A stretch of DNA of 64,000 nt from Spirochaetaceae bacterium. GTDB lineage: Bacteria; Spirochaetota; Spirochaetia; Treponematales; Rectinemataceae. The stretch spans positions 1-64,000 of the forward strand of contig JANYKC010000002.1 in the NCBI GenBank assembly GCA_025358255.1. Reading direction: 5' to 3'. The notes below the pieces were generated by a model. That model made no database searches and was not told the DNA's origin. It saw only the letters and a program-made list of their open reading frames with translations. Shown here in pieces: positions 1-11,378 of the stretch. A program made the position numbers and the translations under genes. Within the stretch, counting starts at the first letter, position 1, and every line of letters starts with the position of its first letter.

Positions 1-1
1 G

Positions 2-589
2 GGGGCGGTCGCCAGCGCCGCGGGCCACGGTTCCGCTGGCGCGGGCTCGGACAAGGCCTTCATCGAGTTCACCAACCCCGAGGACCGCGGCGTGCGCTAC
101 CTCAAGCTCGGGAAGGACCTCTGGATGTGGTTCCCGAAGGAGGCGGACACCGTCAAGATCTCCGGCCACCTCCTCAAGGAGGGCATGATGGGCTCGGACG
201 TCTCCTACGAGGACGCACTCGAGTCCGCCGACTGGAAGCTCCGCTATGGCGCCACCGTGAAGGGAAGCGAGGAGGTGGACGGGCGGAAAGCCTGGATCCT
301 GGAGCTCAACGCGAAGGTGCCGACGGCCGCCTATGACCGGATCCTCCTCTGGGTGGACGCCGAGCGCTACACAAGGCTCAAGGAGGAGATGTACGCGAAG
401 TCAGGAAAGCTCCTCAAGACCAGTCGCAGCCTCGACTTCCAGCGGATCGGCGGCCGCTGGTTCGCGACGAGGACCGAGCTCGTCTCCGCCCTCAGGAAGG
501 ACTCGAAGACGACCTTCTCCATGGACAAGGTTGAGATCGACCCCGTCCTTGACGCGCGGCAGTTCACGATGGCCGCCCTGACCAAGTAA
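2..589 (+). CDS. LolA-like outer-membrane lipoprotein-sorting family protein (5' partial)
   Basis: The frame is open from base 2 and the GTG at 92 lies inside the conserved fold, so this is the last ~195 codons of a gene that begins before the window. The visible part resembles the LolA-like/COG2834 half-barrel family: alternating short strands with Trp/Tyr-rich turns (DLWMWFPKE, then a WILELNAK strand and a LLWVDAERY strand). Such proteins are periplasmic and bind lipid or lipoprotein; many spirochaete members sit beside RND/MMPL exporters. The next gene starts 20 bases downstream and encodes an exported protein, so the two are probably co-transcribed. The family call rests on pattern only, and the missing N-terminus hides any signal peptide. 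Confidence 0.65.
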   Translation, partial: GAVASAAGHGSAGAGSDKAFIEFTNPEDRGVRYLKLGKDLWMWFPKEADTVKISGHLLKEGMMGSDVSYEDALESADWKLRYGATVKGSEEVDGRKAWILELNAKVPTAAYDRILLWVDAERYTRLKEEMYAKSGKLLKTSRSLDFQRIGGRWFATRTELVSALRKDSKTTFSMDKVEIDPVLDARQFTMAALTK

Positions 590-609
590 GCGGAAAAAAT
601 GAGGCGATC

Positions 610-1776
610 ATGACCAGGAAGGCCATCCTTTTCCTTGCCGCCCTCCTCCTCGCGGCGTTCCTCCTCCCCATGGAGGCGATAGCCCAGGACAGCGGGCGCG
701 TGGACGCGGGGGGCAGCATCGAGACCAAGCCCTTCCTGGACTGGTCCGGCGCGGACGACCTCTCGGGAAGCTTCCTGTCCGGCTCGACGACGGCTTTCTT
801 GCTCGACCTCAGGGCGCGCGGGCCGAAGGCCGCCGTGACAGCCGGGGCGGGCGCTTCCCTCGAAGCCAGCCTCCACACTGGAGCCGCCGCCGCCCGCGCA
901 TGGGCATTGGCGCTGGCCGGGCTTGCGCCTGCGGACGAATTCCTCGCGCCCAGCCCTGCCGCGGCGGCGGCCGCGTCGGCGGCGGCCGCCGCGGCCGCCG
1001 TACCCGAAGCGCTGGCGGGGCTGAGGCTCAGGACGGCCTGGGTGAAGCTCGACGCAGGGGCGCTGAGCGCCACCCTTGGCCGACAGGTCCTGAGCTATGG
1101 CAGGGGCGCCCTGTGGAGCCCCGTGGACATCTTCTCGAGCCTCGAGGCCAGTGCCCTGTCCACGACGAGGCGCGGCATCGACGCGCTGAGGTTGACCGCG
1201 CCTTTCGGGGAGACCGGGCTTGCAGACCTCGTGGCGGCGCCGAAAAGCGATCCTGCGGCGGGACGATACGCCTTCCGTCTTTCGAGCCTCGTCGTGTCCG
1301 GCCTGGATTTCGGCGCGGTCGCCGCCTGGGACGGAACCGGGGAACGATGGCAGGCAGGAGCCGATTTCAAGCTCGACCTGGGGGCAAGTCTCTACGGCGA
1401 GCTCCTGTATTCCGCGCCGATGACCGGGGAGACAGGGCTCTTCCGCGCGGCTGCGGGCGGGGACTGGTCCGTCGGCGATTTCGGCCTGGCGGGCGAGTAC
1501 TACTGGAACGGCGGGGTGCAACCCTCCGCCGACCCCTACGCCGCCGGATCGCACAACCTGTACGCCGCGATCTCGTGGAAGGCCACCGATTTCCTCGTGC
1601 TGCGCGCCTGGGGCACCTGGGACATCGCGGACGAGGCGTACAAAATCGCATTCGCTTCCTCGCTCGACGCCGCCCAGAACGCCACGCTCGTGTTCTATCT
1701 CCTCGGCGCGAGGACGGCTTCAGCCGCCCTTCCCCTCGCCGCCGAGCTGGGAGCCATGCTCGCCATCGAGTTCTAG
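610..1776 (+). CDS. exported outer-membrane beta-barrel-like protein
   Basis: 388 residues. The N-terminus is a classic signal peptide: MTRK, a long Leu/Ala core, then AIAQD at residues ~22-26. The mature part alternates aromatic and small residues in short strands separated by Gly/Asp turns (for example RLSSLVVSGLDFGAVAAWDG and GLAGEYYWNGG), as expected of a porin-like barrel. A nearly pure alanine stretch lies at ~residues 116-135 (bases 958-1005), probably a loop. It sits directly behind the LolA-like gene and ahead of ileS. I do not recognise a named family; a role in export across the outer membrane together with the upstream gene is inference. Confidence 0.6.
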   Translation: MTRKAILFLAALLLAAFLLPMEAIAQDSGRVDAGGSIETKPFLDWSGADDLSGSFLSGSTTAFLLDLRARGPKAAVTAGAGASLEASLHTGAAAARAWALALAGLAPADEFLAPSPAAAAAASAAAAAAAVPEALAGLRLRTAWVKLDAGALSATLGRQVLSYGRGALWSPVDIFSSLEASALSTTRRGIDALRLTAPFGETGLADLVAAPKSDPAAGRYAFRLSSLVVSGLDFGAVAAWDGTGERWQAGADFKLDLGASLYGELLYSAPMTGETGLFRAAAGGDWSVGDFGLAGEYYWNGGVQPSADPYAAGSHNLYAAISWKATDFLVLRAWGTWDIADEAYKIAFASSLDAAQNATLVFYLLGARTASAALPLAAELGAMLAIEF

Positions 1777-1861
1777 GAGACAGGCAGCGCGGCCGTACTG
1801 GAAAAGAAAGGCGTTTTTATGGCATACTCCCCTCTCGTTGCCCCACCCAAGGAGGAGTACC

Positions 1862-5200
<3,339 letters not shown>

Positions 5201-5220
5201 CGCACGAGCAGGAGCATAAC

Positions 5221-6414
5221 TTGGATTCTTCCTCAGCCAAGGGGTCGCGCGACTTCCGGCTCTTCCTCATCGCCAGCGTCCTCATGGGCCTCGGCGCCTG
5301 TGTCAACGCCTCCGCCTTCAACAACTACCTGAAGGACGTGTTCCAGCTCGATGTCGCGCATCGCACCTTCCTCGAGCTGCCCAGGGAGCTCCCTGGCTTC
5401 CTCGTCAGCCTCTTCGTGGGAATCCTGGCGGCGATAGGCGAGCTCCGGATCGCCATGGTGGCGGGCCTCGTGGCCAGCGCGGGCATGCTCGCCCTCGGCT
5501 GGATACCCTCCTCCTTCGTCCTCATGGTCTCCTCGGTCTTCGTGTACAGCACGGGTACCCACGTCTACATGCCACTGGCCAATTCCATCGGCATGGGCTT
5601 CGCGGCCGAAGGCAAGGAAGGAAAGCTCCTCGGGCGGGTGAACGCCACGATGACGGCCGCGGTGCTGGGCGGCTCAGCGCTCTTCTATATCCTCCTGAAG
5701 CTCGTCCATCCCGGCTACAAGGTGATCTTCTCCGTGGGCGCGGCCTTCTACCTTGGATCGGCGATCGCCCTCATGCTGATGAAGCCCCACCCCCATGCCC
5801 AGCTGCCGCGCAAGTTCGTGGTCAGGAAGGAGTACGGCCGCTACTACTTCCTCTCGATCCTCTTCGGCGCCCGCAAGCAGCTCTTCATTACCTTCGGACC
5901 CTGGATGATCGTCGCCTACTTCGGGAAGGGCGTGGAGGTGATGACCCTCCTCTTTTTCATCATCTCGGCAGTGGGCATCGTCGCCGGCCCCCTCGTGGGC
6001 AAGCTCACGGACAAGTGCGGCCCGCGGGCGGTGCTGGGCGGCGAGGCATTGCTCATTGTCCTCGTCTGCATCGCCTACGCCTTCGCGCCCGAGCTCCTTC
6101 CGGCGGCAGCAGCCTTCATAGTTGTGTCCATATGCTACGTGCTCGACCAGAGCTCCAACGCAGTCTCCATGACGAGGGCGGTCTACGTGAAGCGCATCGC
6201 CGTCGACCCGGGCGACGTCTCCCCCACCCTGTCCCTGGGCATCAGCATCGACCACGCCGTGTCGATGTTCCTTCCCATGCTCGGAGGACTGGCCTTCGCC
6301 ACCGGAGGCTCGCGCGGCTACAAGTGGGTATTCCTGGGCGGCGCGGCCATCTCGGCGGTCAACTTCCTCGTGACGCGGGGGATGCCGGACGGGAGGAAGA
6401 TCGACCGGATATAG
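5221..6414 (+). CDS. MFS transporter
   Basis: 397 residues with about twelve hydrophobic segments and cytoplasmic loops rich in Lys/Arg, typical of the major facilitator superfamily. TTG at 5221 is the likely start: AGCAGGAG lies about seven bases upstream and the ileS stop is only 20 bases away, suggesting co-transcription. Substrate cannot be told from sequence. The last 33 codons (from the GYKWVF segment to the stop) are duplicated at 11204-11302, where they stand alone as a remnant, so this gene was one edge of a segmental duplication. Confidence 0.85.
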   Translation: MDSSSAKGSRDFRLFLIASVLMGLGACVNASAFNNYLKDVFQLDVAHRTFLELPRELPGFLVSLFVGILAAIGELRIAMVAGLVASAGMLALGWIPSSFVLMVSSVFVYSTGTHVYMPLANSIGMGFAAEGKEGKLLGRVNATMTAAVLGGSALFYILLKLVHPGYKVIFSVGAAFYLGSAIALMLMKPHPHAQLPRKFVVRKEYGRYYFLSILFGARKQLFITFGPWMIVAYFGKGVEVMTLLFFIISAVGIVAGPLVGKLTDKCGPRAVLGGEALLIVLVCIAYAFAPELLPAAAAFIVVSICYVLDQSSNAVSMTRAVYVKRIAVDPGDVSPTLSLGISIDHAVSMFLPMLGGLAFATGGSRGYKWVFLGGAAISAVNFLVTRGMPDGRKIDRI

Positions 6415-6421
6415 CCTGCAC

Positions 6422-6458
6422 AAAAAAAGCGCGATGCCGAAAATGTCGGACATCGCGC
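6422..6458 (-). terminator. rho-independent terminator for the leftward outer-membrane protein gene
   Basis: Stem GCGCGATG/CATCGCGC with an inner CCGA/TCGG extension. The adjacent A7 run (6422-6428) becomes a U-tract for leftward transcription. An almost identical hairpin lies at 11312-11347 in copy B. Confidence 0.85.
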
Positions 6459-6489
6459 GAGCGGGCAGGCATCGGCGCAGAGTCAGCGC

Positions 6490-7212
6490 CTAGAGGACGA
6501 TTCCACCACCTACGACAAACTCGCAGTGCGTGAGGATAGAATCGATCCCGGTCGAAAATCCTTCGAAAAAATTGCGGTATTGGATGCCTGCATTGAGTGA
6601 GAGGAAAAGGACACGGGCTTCGATCCCCAGGTAGGCATTGGCGCCGATCATCGGGCTGGTATTCGCATAGTAGACAACATGTTTCCTGAACACGTCGATA
6701 TAGGCGAAATCGCTCCCAGGGTCAGTTCCCTTGCCGGGAAGGGTCCCCCCGTTTTTCCCCTCCTGAAAGAGAACCGACGGCCCGACAAGGCCGATGATCC
6801 TCAGGATCTTGAGATCAGTCGACCATCCGAAATTGAAGTCCATGATGCGTGCGCCGGAGAATCCATACTGTTTCCAGGTCGAGGACGGATCGCCGCTCGA
6901 CGGGCCATCCCCATTAAAAAGGTACGGACCGGTCCAATCGCTGTCGGAGCTACCATCATTCTTGTAATAATAGAGCATTTCTCCGGCATTCAGGTGCACG
7001 AACAACCCCATCGTCAAGCCCTTCCGCTTCCCTGCGAAAAGGTACCATGAAGGTATCGGAACGACCGTTGTGGCAGAGACATCGAAGTATGTGGCGTCCG
7101 TTCGCATGAAACCCGCGAATAGGCCTGCCTGGAGCCGGAATTCATCGCGCGACTGCGCGAAGGCGAGGAAGGAAATAGCCAAGAAGAGCGTAAGGAGGAT
7201 GGCTTTTTTCAT
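6490..7212 (-). CDS. exported outer-membrane-type protein (copy A)
   Basis: 240 residues from ATG 7212, preceded by TTGGAGACTTC as ribosome-binding site. The N-terminus is a signal peptide: MKKAILLTLFLAISFLAFAQ. The mature chain is rich in Tyr/Phe and Gly and alternates strands and turns (SWYLFAGKRKG, YLFNGDGPSS, FGWSTDLKILRIIGLVGPS), suggesting a small beta-barrel or surface protein. Bases 6490-8340 are visibly less GC-rich than the flanks. A decayed paralogue lies at 11379-12211. It follows the lipoprotein gene (7292-8340) with a stem-loop between. I do not recognise the family. Confidence 0.65.
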   Translation of the reverse strand: MKKAILLTLFLAISFLAFAQSRDEFRLQAGLFAGFMRTDATYFDVSATTVVPIPSWYLFAGKRKGLTMGLFVHLNAGEMLYYYKNDGSSDSDWTGPYLFNGDGPSSGDPSSTWKQYGFSGARIMDFNFGWSTDLKILRIIGLVGPSVLFQEGKNGGTLPGKGTDPGSDFAYIDVFRKHVVYYANTSPMIGANAYLGIEARVLFLSLNAGIQYRNFFEGFSTGIDSILTHCEFVVGGGIVL

Positions 7213-7248
7213 GAAGTCTCCAATGAATGCAAAAAATCGGCCGACAAA

Positions 7249-7278
7249 CCCGTCCCTTCGACGGATCGAAAGGACGGG
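7249..7278 (-). terminator. intercistronic stem-loop, possible attenuator
   Basis: Arms CCCGTCCCTTCGA and TCGAAAGGACGGG pair at 12 of 13 positions around a short loop. In the leftward direction a T-run follows about 13 bases later, just ahead of the outer-membrane protein gene. It could lower downstream expression or protect the 3' end of the lipoprotein message; it is not an ideal terminator because the T-run is displaced. Confidence 0.4.
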
Positions 7279-7291
7279 ACAAACAGGTTCT

Positions 7292-8340
7292 TTATTGATA
7301 CAGCCTGAAGTAGGTCTTGATTGTGCTACTTGTGGTTTGATCATTATCGTCAGTGAGATTGGATGTCGTCATGTAGATCGTGCTCGCGTTGGTGAGGCTT
7401 GCGAGTGTCAAATCGAGTAACTGGCCCATATCATCGTCTACGTACTTTTCTCCTGACTTTAGGCTAGGGTTGCTGACGAGCCCATCCCGATCGCGGAATT
7501 GGATGGTTATGAGTGTCGGGTTCGTGTCAGTGACATAAACTTGTCGTTTGGTAAAGGTCAAGTCTTCGGTTCTGTAGATGCTTCCACTTTTCAAGGAGGT
7601 TCCTGCGGGATTCATCACATTGCTGAAGGTCGTTCCCCCGGTGACCGTACCGGCAGTCATGGCACCCTCGACGATATGGCAGTAGATCTCGGGCAAGGGC
7701 TCATAAAAAGGATCCATAGTGTTCTGCGGGAATGTATAACTGACATAATCGACATAGAGCGTCGTACGAGTCCCCCGCGCCGAATTAGAGGTGCTCACAG
7801 GATCACCATCAATCGTCCCCCTGGCCACGACGATCACCGGGAAGTCCGGAGCCACCCATGCCGATATCGACACGACTTCTCCGGTATTCATGCGCACGTC
7901 GATGTTCGTGAATTCGTCGTTCTCGAGGGAAGGGGCGGTTCCCACGGCCCACTTCGTGACGAGCGAAAGATCGACCGTGGCTACGCCGGACTCGGCCGCC
8001 TCCGTTCCGGTAAAGCCCGGGAGGTAGAGAAAAGCCTCAATGGGCGTCGCCGCCAGGTCACGAGCCGCGTTCCCGTGGGGAAAAAGCGACCGCGAAACGG
8101 CACCTGCTTTGGCGGAGGTCAGGCTCAAGGTCTTCTCATGGGCATTGAAGGAGGAATAATCGCGGAAAGCATCCAACCCCGAGCCCTGCACCAAGGCGAA
8201 CAGGTCGTCAGCGAAGCCTCTTGCCGTGGCAAGATTCTCGACCACGGAGGTCGGTGTCGCCGAAGAGCTCACGTGGTTACAGGATGTGGCGAGGATCAGG
8301 CAGAGAGAAGCAGAGAGAAGCAGAGAGAAGTCCTTTTCAT
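7292..8340 (-). pseudogene. lipoprotein gene, signal peptide out of frame through a 10-bp repeat (possibly phase-variable)
   Basis: ATG 8340 has a ribosome-binding site (AGGAG eight bases upstream) and a strong promoter, but the downstream frame (326 codons from GTG 8272) is shifted. Between them lie three perfect copies of a 10-bp unit (8301-8330). With four copies, or one, ATG 8340 would be in frame, and with four the N-terminus becomes a textbook type II signal peptide ending in the lipobox LATSC. As read, translation from ATG stops after 14 codons. The body (SSSATPTSVVENLATARGF...) has no domain I recognise. I label it pseudogene for the allele shown; a reversible switch is the more interesting reading. 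A truncated copy is at 12218-12500. Confidence 0.65.
8301..8330. repeat. three perfect tandem 10-bp repeats inside a signal-peptide coding region
   Basis: Unit CAGAGAGAAG three times on the plus strand (GCTTCTCTCT-type unit on the coding strand). Because ten is not a multiple of three, each gain or loss changes the reading frame of the lipoprotein at 7292-8340. The corresponding stretch of copy B (around 12470-12490) lacks the repeat. Confidence 0.95.
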
Positions 8341-8369
8341 AATTCGAGCTCCTATTGAAATGATAGGGA

Positions 8370-8398
8370 ATAATATGTGCGCTTCATGAATCCGTCAA
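8370..8398 (-). promoter_or_regulatory. sigma70-type promoter of the lipoprotein/outer-membrane pair (copy A)
   Basis: On the minus strand: TTGACG (8398-8393), a 17-base spacer, then TATTAT (8375-8370), about 30 bases ahead of ATG 8340. The same arrangement, TTGACA-17-TATTGT, is kept in copy B at 12525-12553, which supports a real promoter. Confidence 0.75.
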
Positions 8399-8500
8399 GT
8401 ATTTTTTCCGGCCGCGCGGAGCTATGCGCTCCATGACCTCCTCCGGGGTCACGTGCTCGAAGCGGCATGCGTCCTTCTCCGCGCAGCCGGAGGGAGCCAC
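8393..8500 (-). pseudogene. dtxR 3'-end remnant
   Basis: The reverse strand matches, by eye, the C-terminal coding end of the intact DtxR gene at 12559-12918 (the region covering EKDACRIEHVISEETMARIALR). Similarity stops near 8500, which marks the duplication breakpoint. No start or helix-turn-helix part is present, so this is a non-functional fragment. Confidence 0.7.
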
Positions 8501-8535
8501 GATCACATGCGATTGCCAAGCAAGGACCAATAAAC

Positions 8536-8564
8536 TTGCTCAAACCGGGAATCGACACTATAGT
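8536..8564 (+). promoter_or_regulatory. sigma70-type promoter for the Cache/MCP genes
   Basis: TTGCTC (8536-8541), 17-base spacer, TATAGT (8559-8564), 19 bases ahead of the Cache gene ATG at 8583. Confidence 0.55.
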
Positions 8565-8582
8565 TGGCTCAAGAGGTGCACA

Positions 8583-9056
8583 ATGAAACGGACTTCCTTC
8601 ATCCTGATCGCCGCCTTCATAATTGCCATGAGCCTGGCCGCGCAGACGGGACCCGCCGCATCCAAGGCCAAGGCCCTCGTGGAGAGCGGTGTCGCCTTCT
8701 TCCAGAAAAACGGGCAGGCGGCCGCCTTCGCCGCCTTTGATGACGTGAAGGGCAAGTTCCGCGACGGGGAATACTATCTCTTCGTATTCGACATCTCCAA
8801 GCCGGATTCCGCCATCTGCGTCTCGCGGGGCGACGGCAACAGGGCCCTCATCGGCAAGGACATGTGGACAACCAAGGATCCTGATGGCCTTTTCTACATC
8901 CAGGCCTTCGCGGCGACGGTCGCGAAATCCGGATCAGGCTGGGTGGATTACAAGCGCACCAATCCCGAATCGAAGAAGATCGAGGCCAAGAGCTCCTATA
9001 TCACCATGATCCCGGGCACGAAGTTCTTCATCGGCTGCGGTTTCTACAAAGACTGA
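8583..9056 (+). CDS. periplasmic single-Cache (sCache_2-like) sensor protein
   Basis: 157 residues from ATG 8583 with GAGGTG upstream. [21 protein letters not shown] is a cleavable signal peptide. The rest is one Cache-type ligand-binding domain: YYLFVFDI strand, then the typical [19 protein letters not shown] and [14 protein letters not shown] segments, and a final [19 protein letters not shown]. There is no membrane anchor or output domain. The MCP gene starts 13 bases later, so the soluble Cache protein probably binds a small molecule in the periplasm and presents it to that receptor (inference). The pair lies in the segment inserted between the two duplication copies. Confidence 0.85.
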   Translation: MKRTSFILIAAFIIAMSLAAQTGPAASKAKALVESGVAFFQKNGQAAAFAAFDDVKGKFRDGEYYLFVFDISKPDSAICVSRGDGNRALIGKDMWTTKDPDGLFYIQAFAATVAKSGSGWVDYKRTNPESKKIEAKSSYITMIPGTKFFIGCGFYKD

Positions 9057-9069
9057 TGCGGAAGCCCTG

Positions 9070-10884
9070 ATGAGGACTGACATCGGCTTCTCCAGCGTCC
9101 GCACGAAGCTGGTCATCCTTTCCGGCTTGACCCTCGTTTCGCTCCTTGCGGCAGCTGCCTTGTTCCTCTTCTTCGGCATCGAGCAGCAAAGGAAGATCGA
9201 TCAGCTCGTCAACGAGGAGCTTCCAAGGATCGAAAACGTCCATGAGTTCTCTCGTTCCTTCCTCGTGACCCAGGCTTCGCTCTCTCAATTGCTGAACCGG
9301 AAAAACGCGGGAGGATTCAAGGACGCGCAGCTTACAAGCCTCGTGGAGCTTGTCGAAGCGGGCTTGAAGGAGTTGGCGGTCCGGGCGCCGGAACTTGCCA
9401 AGGACGGAACAGTGGATGAAGCCTCCAGGAAAGCCATTGCGGATTTCTCGGAAAACGTGCAAAGCAGCCTGGACAACCTCGCATTCGATCCTGCCTACGC
9501 GACGATGAGCGCTGACGCGGCCTGGGAAAGCTACGTCCTCGTGAATGCCTTCCTCGAGAAGAGCCTTGAGGTCATGCGGAAAGACCTGGATGGCTTGCGG
9601 CTGGACGCCGAAGTCGAGGCCCGGAAAGGAAGGCTCCTCCAGATTGCCATACTCATCGCGGCGGCCCTGGCCAACATCATCCTCTCCGTCTTCCTTTCGC
9701 GCCTGATCATGAAGCCGCTTCGCGCCGCAGGCGAAGCCTTGCGGGCCATCGCCGAGGGTGATTTTTCGCAGGACATCCCGAAGCTCAGGCAGAAGGACGA
9801 ATTCGGCCAGCTCCTCTCCGATGTGGCCGACCTCAAGGAAAGGATCGCCGCGATGGTGGCGAAGGTCAGGGACGAATCCGATCTTCTCCTCGGGATCGGC
9901 GAGGGCCTTTCCGCCAATATGGTGGAGACGGCGGCGGCCGTGGGCGCCATCACCGCCAATATCGCGGGCGTAAAGGACCAGTCGCTCACCCAGTCCGCCG
10001 GCGTGACGGAAACACATGCCACGGTGGACGAGATCGTCTCGGTCATCCGGAAGCTCAATGGCTACGTCGAGGACCAGTCCTCCTGCGTCGATGAATCCTC
10101 CGCCTCCATCGAGGAGATGGTCGCGAACATCAAGTCCGTAACCGAAATACTGCAGCGGAACGCGGTCTCCGTGGACAAGTTGCTCGCGGCCTCGGAGGAA
10201 GGAAGGAGCGGGATGGCCGACGTGAGCGGCCTTGTCGTGGACATGGCCAAGGAGTCGGAGGGGCTTTTGGAGGCGGGCGACATGATCCAGAAAGTCGCCA
10301 GCCAGACCAATCTCCTCGCCATGAACGCGGCGATAGAAGCGGCCCATGCGGGGGAATCCGGCAAAGGATTCGCGGTCGTCGCCGACGAGATCCGGAAACT
10401 TTCAGAGGACTCGGGCCAGCAAGGCAAGGAAATCACTTTCGTCCTGCAGAAGCTCAAGGCGTCCATCGACAAGATCACCACATCATCGGAAATCGCCGAA
10501 GCGCTGTTCGAGAACGTCTTCCGGCTGGCGAAGGTCGTCGCCGAGCAGGAGGCGATCATCAACAACGCCATGACCGAGCAGAATACCGGCGGCGGGGAGA
10601 TCCTCCTGGCGATCGGGCAGATCAACACGACGACGAGCCAGGTCAAGGATGGATCGGCGCAGATGCTTGCGGGAAGCCGCGAAGTGCTCGATGAGATGAA
10701 CAGGCTCTCGGACGCGACGCGCATGATCACCGACCGCATGACCGAGATGTCAGCAGGCGCGGGCCAGATCGAAAACGCGATCGGTCATGTCGGGAGCTTG
10801 AGCAGGGACAACAAGGACGGCCTTGACCTGCTGAAGCGGGAACTGTCCTGGTTCAAGCTCGCCAAGGCCGGGACCGAAGGCTGA
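9070..10884 (+). CDS. methyl-accepting chemotaxis protein
   Basis: 604 residues. One membrane helix at ~13-36, a periplasmic helical domain of about 150 residues, a second helix at ~190-212, a HAMP linker ([19 protein letters not shown]), then a long coiled-coil signalling domain. The conserved hairpin tip that binds CheA/CheW is clear at ~405-445 ([29 protein letters not shown] is split here as [19 protein letters not shown] and [12 protein letters not shown]). No C-terminal NWETF-type tether is present. Co-transcribed with the upstream secreted Cache protein, its likely ligand-binding partner. Confidence 0.95.
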   Translation: MRTDIGFSSVRTKLVILSGLTLVSLLAAAALFLFFGIEQQRKIDQLVNEELPRIENVHEFSRSFLVTQASLSQLLNRKNAGGFKDAQLTSLVELVEAGLKELAVRAPELAKDGTVDEASRKAIADFSENVQSSLDNLAFDPAYATMSADAAWESYVLVNAFLEKSLEVMRKDLDGLRLDAEVEARKGRLLQIAILIAAALANIILSVFLSRLIMKPLRAAGEALRAIAEGDFSQDIPKLRQKDEFGQLLSDVADLKERIAAMVAKVRDESDLLLGIGEGLSANMVETAAAVGAITANIAGVKDQSLTQSAGVTETHATVDEIVSVIRKLNGYVEDQSSCVDESSASIEEMVANIKSVTEILQRNAVSVDKLLAASEEGRSGMADVSGLVVDMAKESEGLLEAGDMIQKVASQTNLLAMNAAIEAAHAGESGKGFAVVADEIRKLSEDSGQQGKEITFVLQKLKASIDKITTSSEIAEALFENVFRLAKVVAEQEAIINNAMTEQNTGGGEILLAIGQINTTTSQVKDGSAQMLAGSREVLDEMNRLSDATRMITDRMTEMSAGAGQIENAIGHVGSLSRDNKDGLDLLKRELSWFKLAKAGTEG

Positions 10885-10901
10885 TCGGCCGAAAACAAAC
10901 C

Positions 10902-11201
10902 CTAGCCTTGGGGGGCGCCATCCTTGTTCCCTGAGGCGAAGGAAACAAGGGCCGCCTCGATGGTCGCGAAGGTCTCGAAGACCCGGTCCAGCCGGGTGAG
11001 CGAAAAGACCTGGGAGACCTGGGGCACGAGGCAGGCCAGCTTGAGGCTCCCTCCTGCCTCGACCGCCGCTTTGTAGCCTGCCACAAAGGCCGCGAGCCCC
11101 GAGCTGTCGATGAAGGCGAGTTCCCCGAGGTCGAGGACAAGGTTGTGGGATGTCTCCTTGACGATGGACTTGAGCCGATCCTTCGCCTCGGGAGCGCTCA
11201 A
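10902..11201 (-). pseudogene. STAS-domain anti-sigma-factor antagonist, N-terminally truncated
   Basis: The chain SAPEAKDRLKSIVKETSHNLVLDLGELAFIDSSGLAAF is the middle of a SpoIIAA-like STAS domain, with the phosphorylatable Ser in the IDSSG motif, followed by the rest of the fold. A normal member has ~25-30 more residues ahead of it (first strand and the GRLDA turn). Those are missing: the only start is a TTG at 11201, and the next bases already belong to the duplicated MFS fragment. The gene was cut at the duplication junction. It converges with the MCP gene. Some residual function from the TTG cannot be excluded. Confidence 0.7.
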
Positions 11202-11203
11202 GG

Positions 11204-11302
11204 GGCTACAAGTGGGTATTCATAGGCGGCGCGCTCATCTCGGCGGCCAACTTCATCGTGACGCGGGGGATGCCGGACGGGAGCAAGATCGACCGGGTCT
11301 AG
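11204..11302 (+). pseudogene. MFS transporter 3'-end remnant
   Basis: 33 codons, starting at GGCTACAAG and reading GYKWVFIGGALISAANFIV and so on to IDRV and a stop. This is the same sequence, with a few changes, as the last 33 codons of the MFS gene ending at 6414. There is no start or upstream part; it directly abuts the truncated STAS gene. Confidence 0.9.
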
Positions 11303-11311
11303 AGTGCGCAT

Positions 11312-11347
11312 AAAAAGGCGCGATGCCGAAGCATTCGGACATCGCGC
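11312..11347 (-). terminator. rho-independent terminator (copy B)
   Basis: GCGCGATG/CATCGCGC stem with inner CCGAA/TTCGG and an A5 run that gives a U-tract leftward. It is the duplicate of the hairpin at 6422-6458. Confidence 0.8.
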
Positions 11348-11378
11348 TTGCTCACCTGCGCCTGCGAACGGCTGGTTC

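Larger units (their letters stand above)
6313..8500. repeat. tandem segmental duplication, copy A
   Basis: This stretch holds, in order, the last third of a kilobase of the MFS gene region, a hairpin terminator, an outer-membrane protein gene, a lipoprotein gene and, at 8393-8500, the C-terminal coding end of a DtxR gene. The same order recurs at 11204-12650. Here the MFS, outer-membrane and lipoprotein genes are largely whole and DtxR is a fragment; in copy B it is the reverse. That is the signature of a head-to-tail duplication with breakpoints inside the MFS gene and inside dtxR. Homology was judged by eye; ends are approximate. Confidence 0.8.

Noticed and set aside
8272-8340. Translation of the lipoprotein from GTG 8272
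   Set aside because: It would lack any signal peptide, has no ribosome site, and would leave ATG 8340 with its good ribosome site and promoter unexplained. Kept only as a weak alternative.
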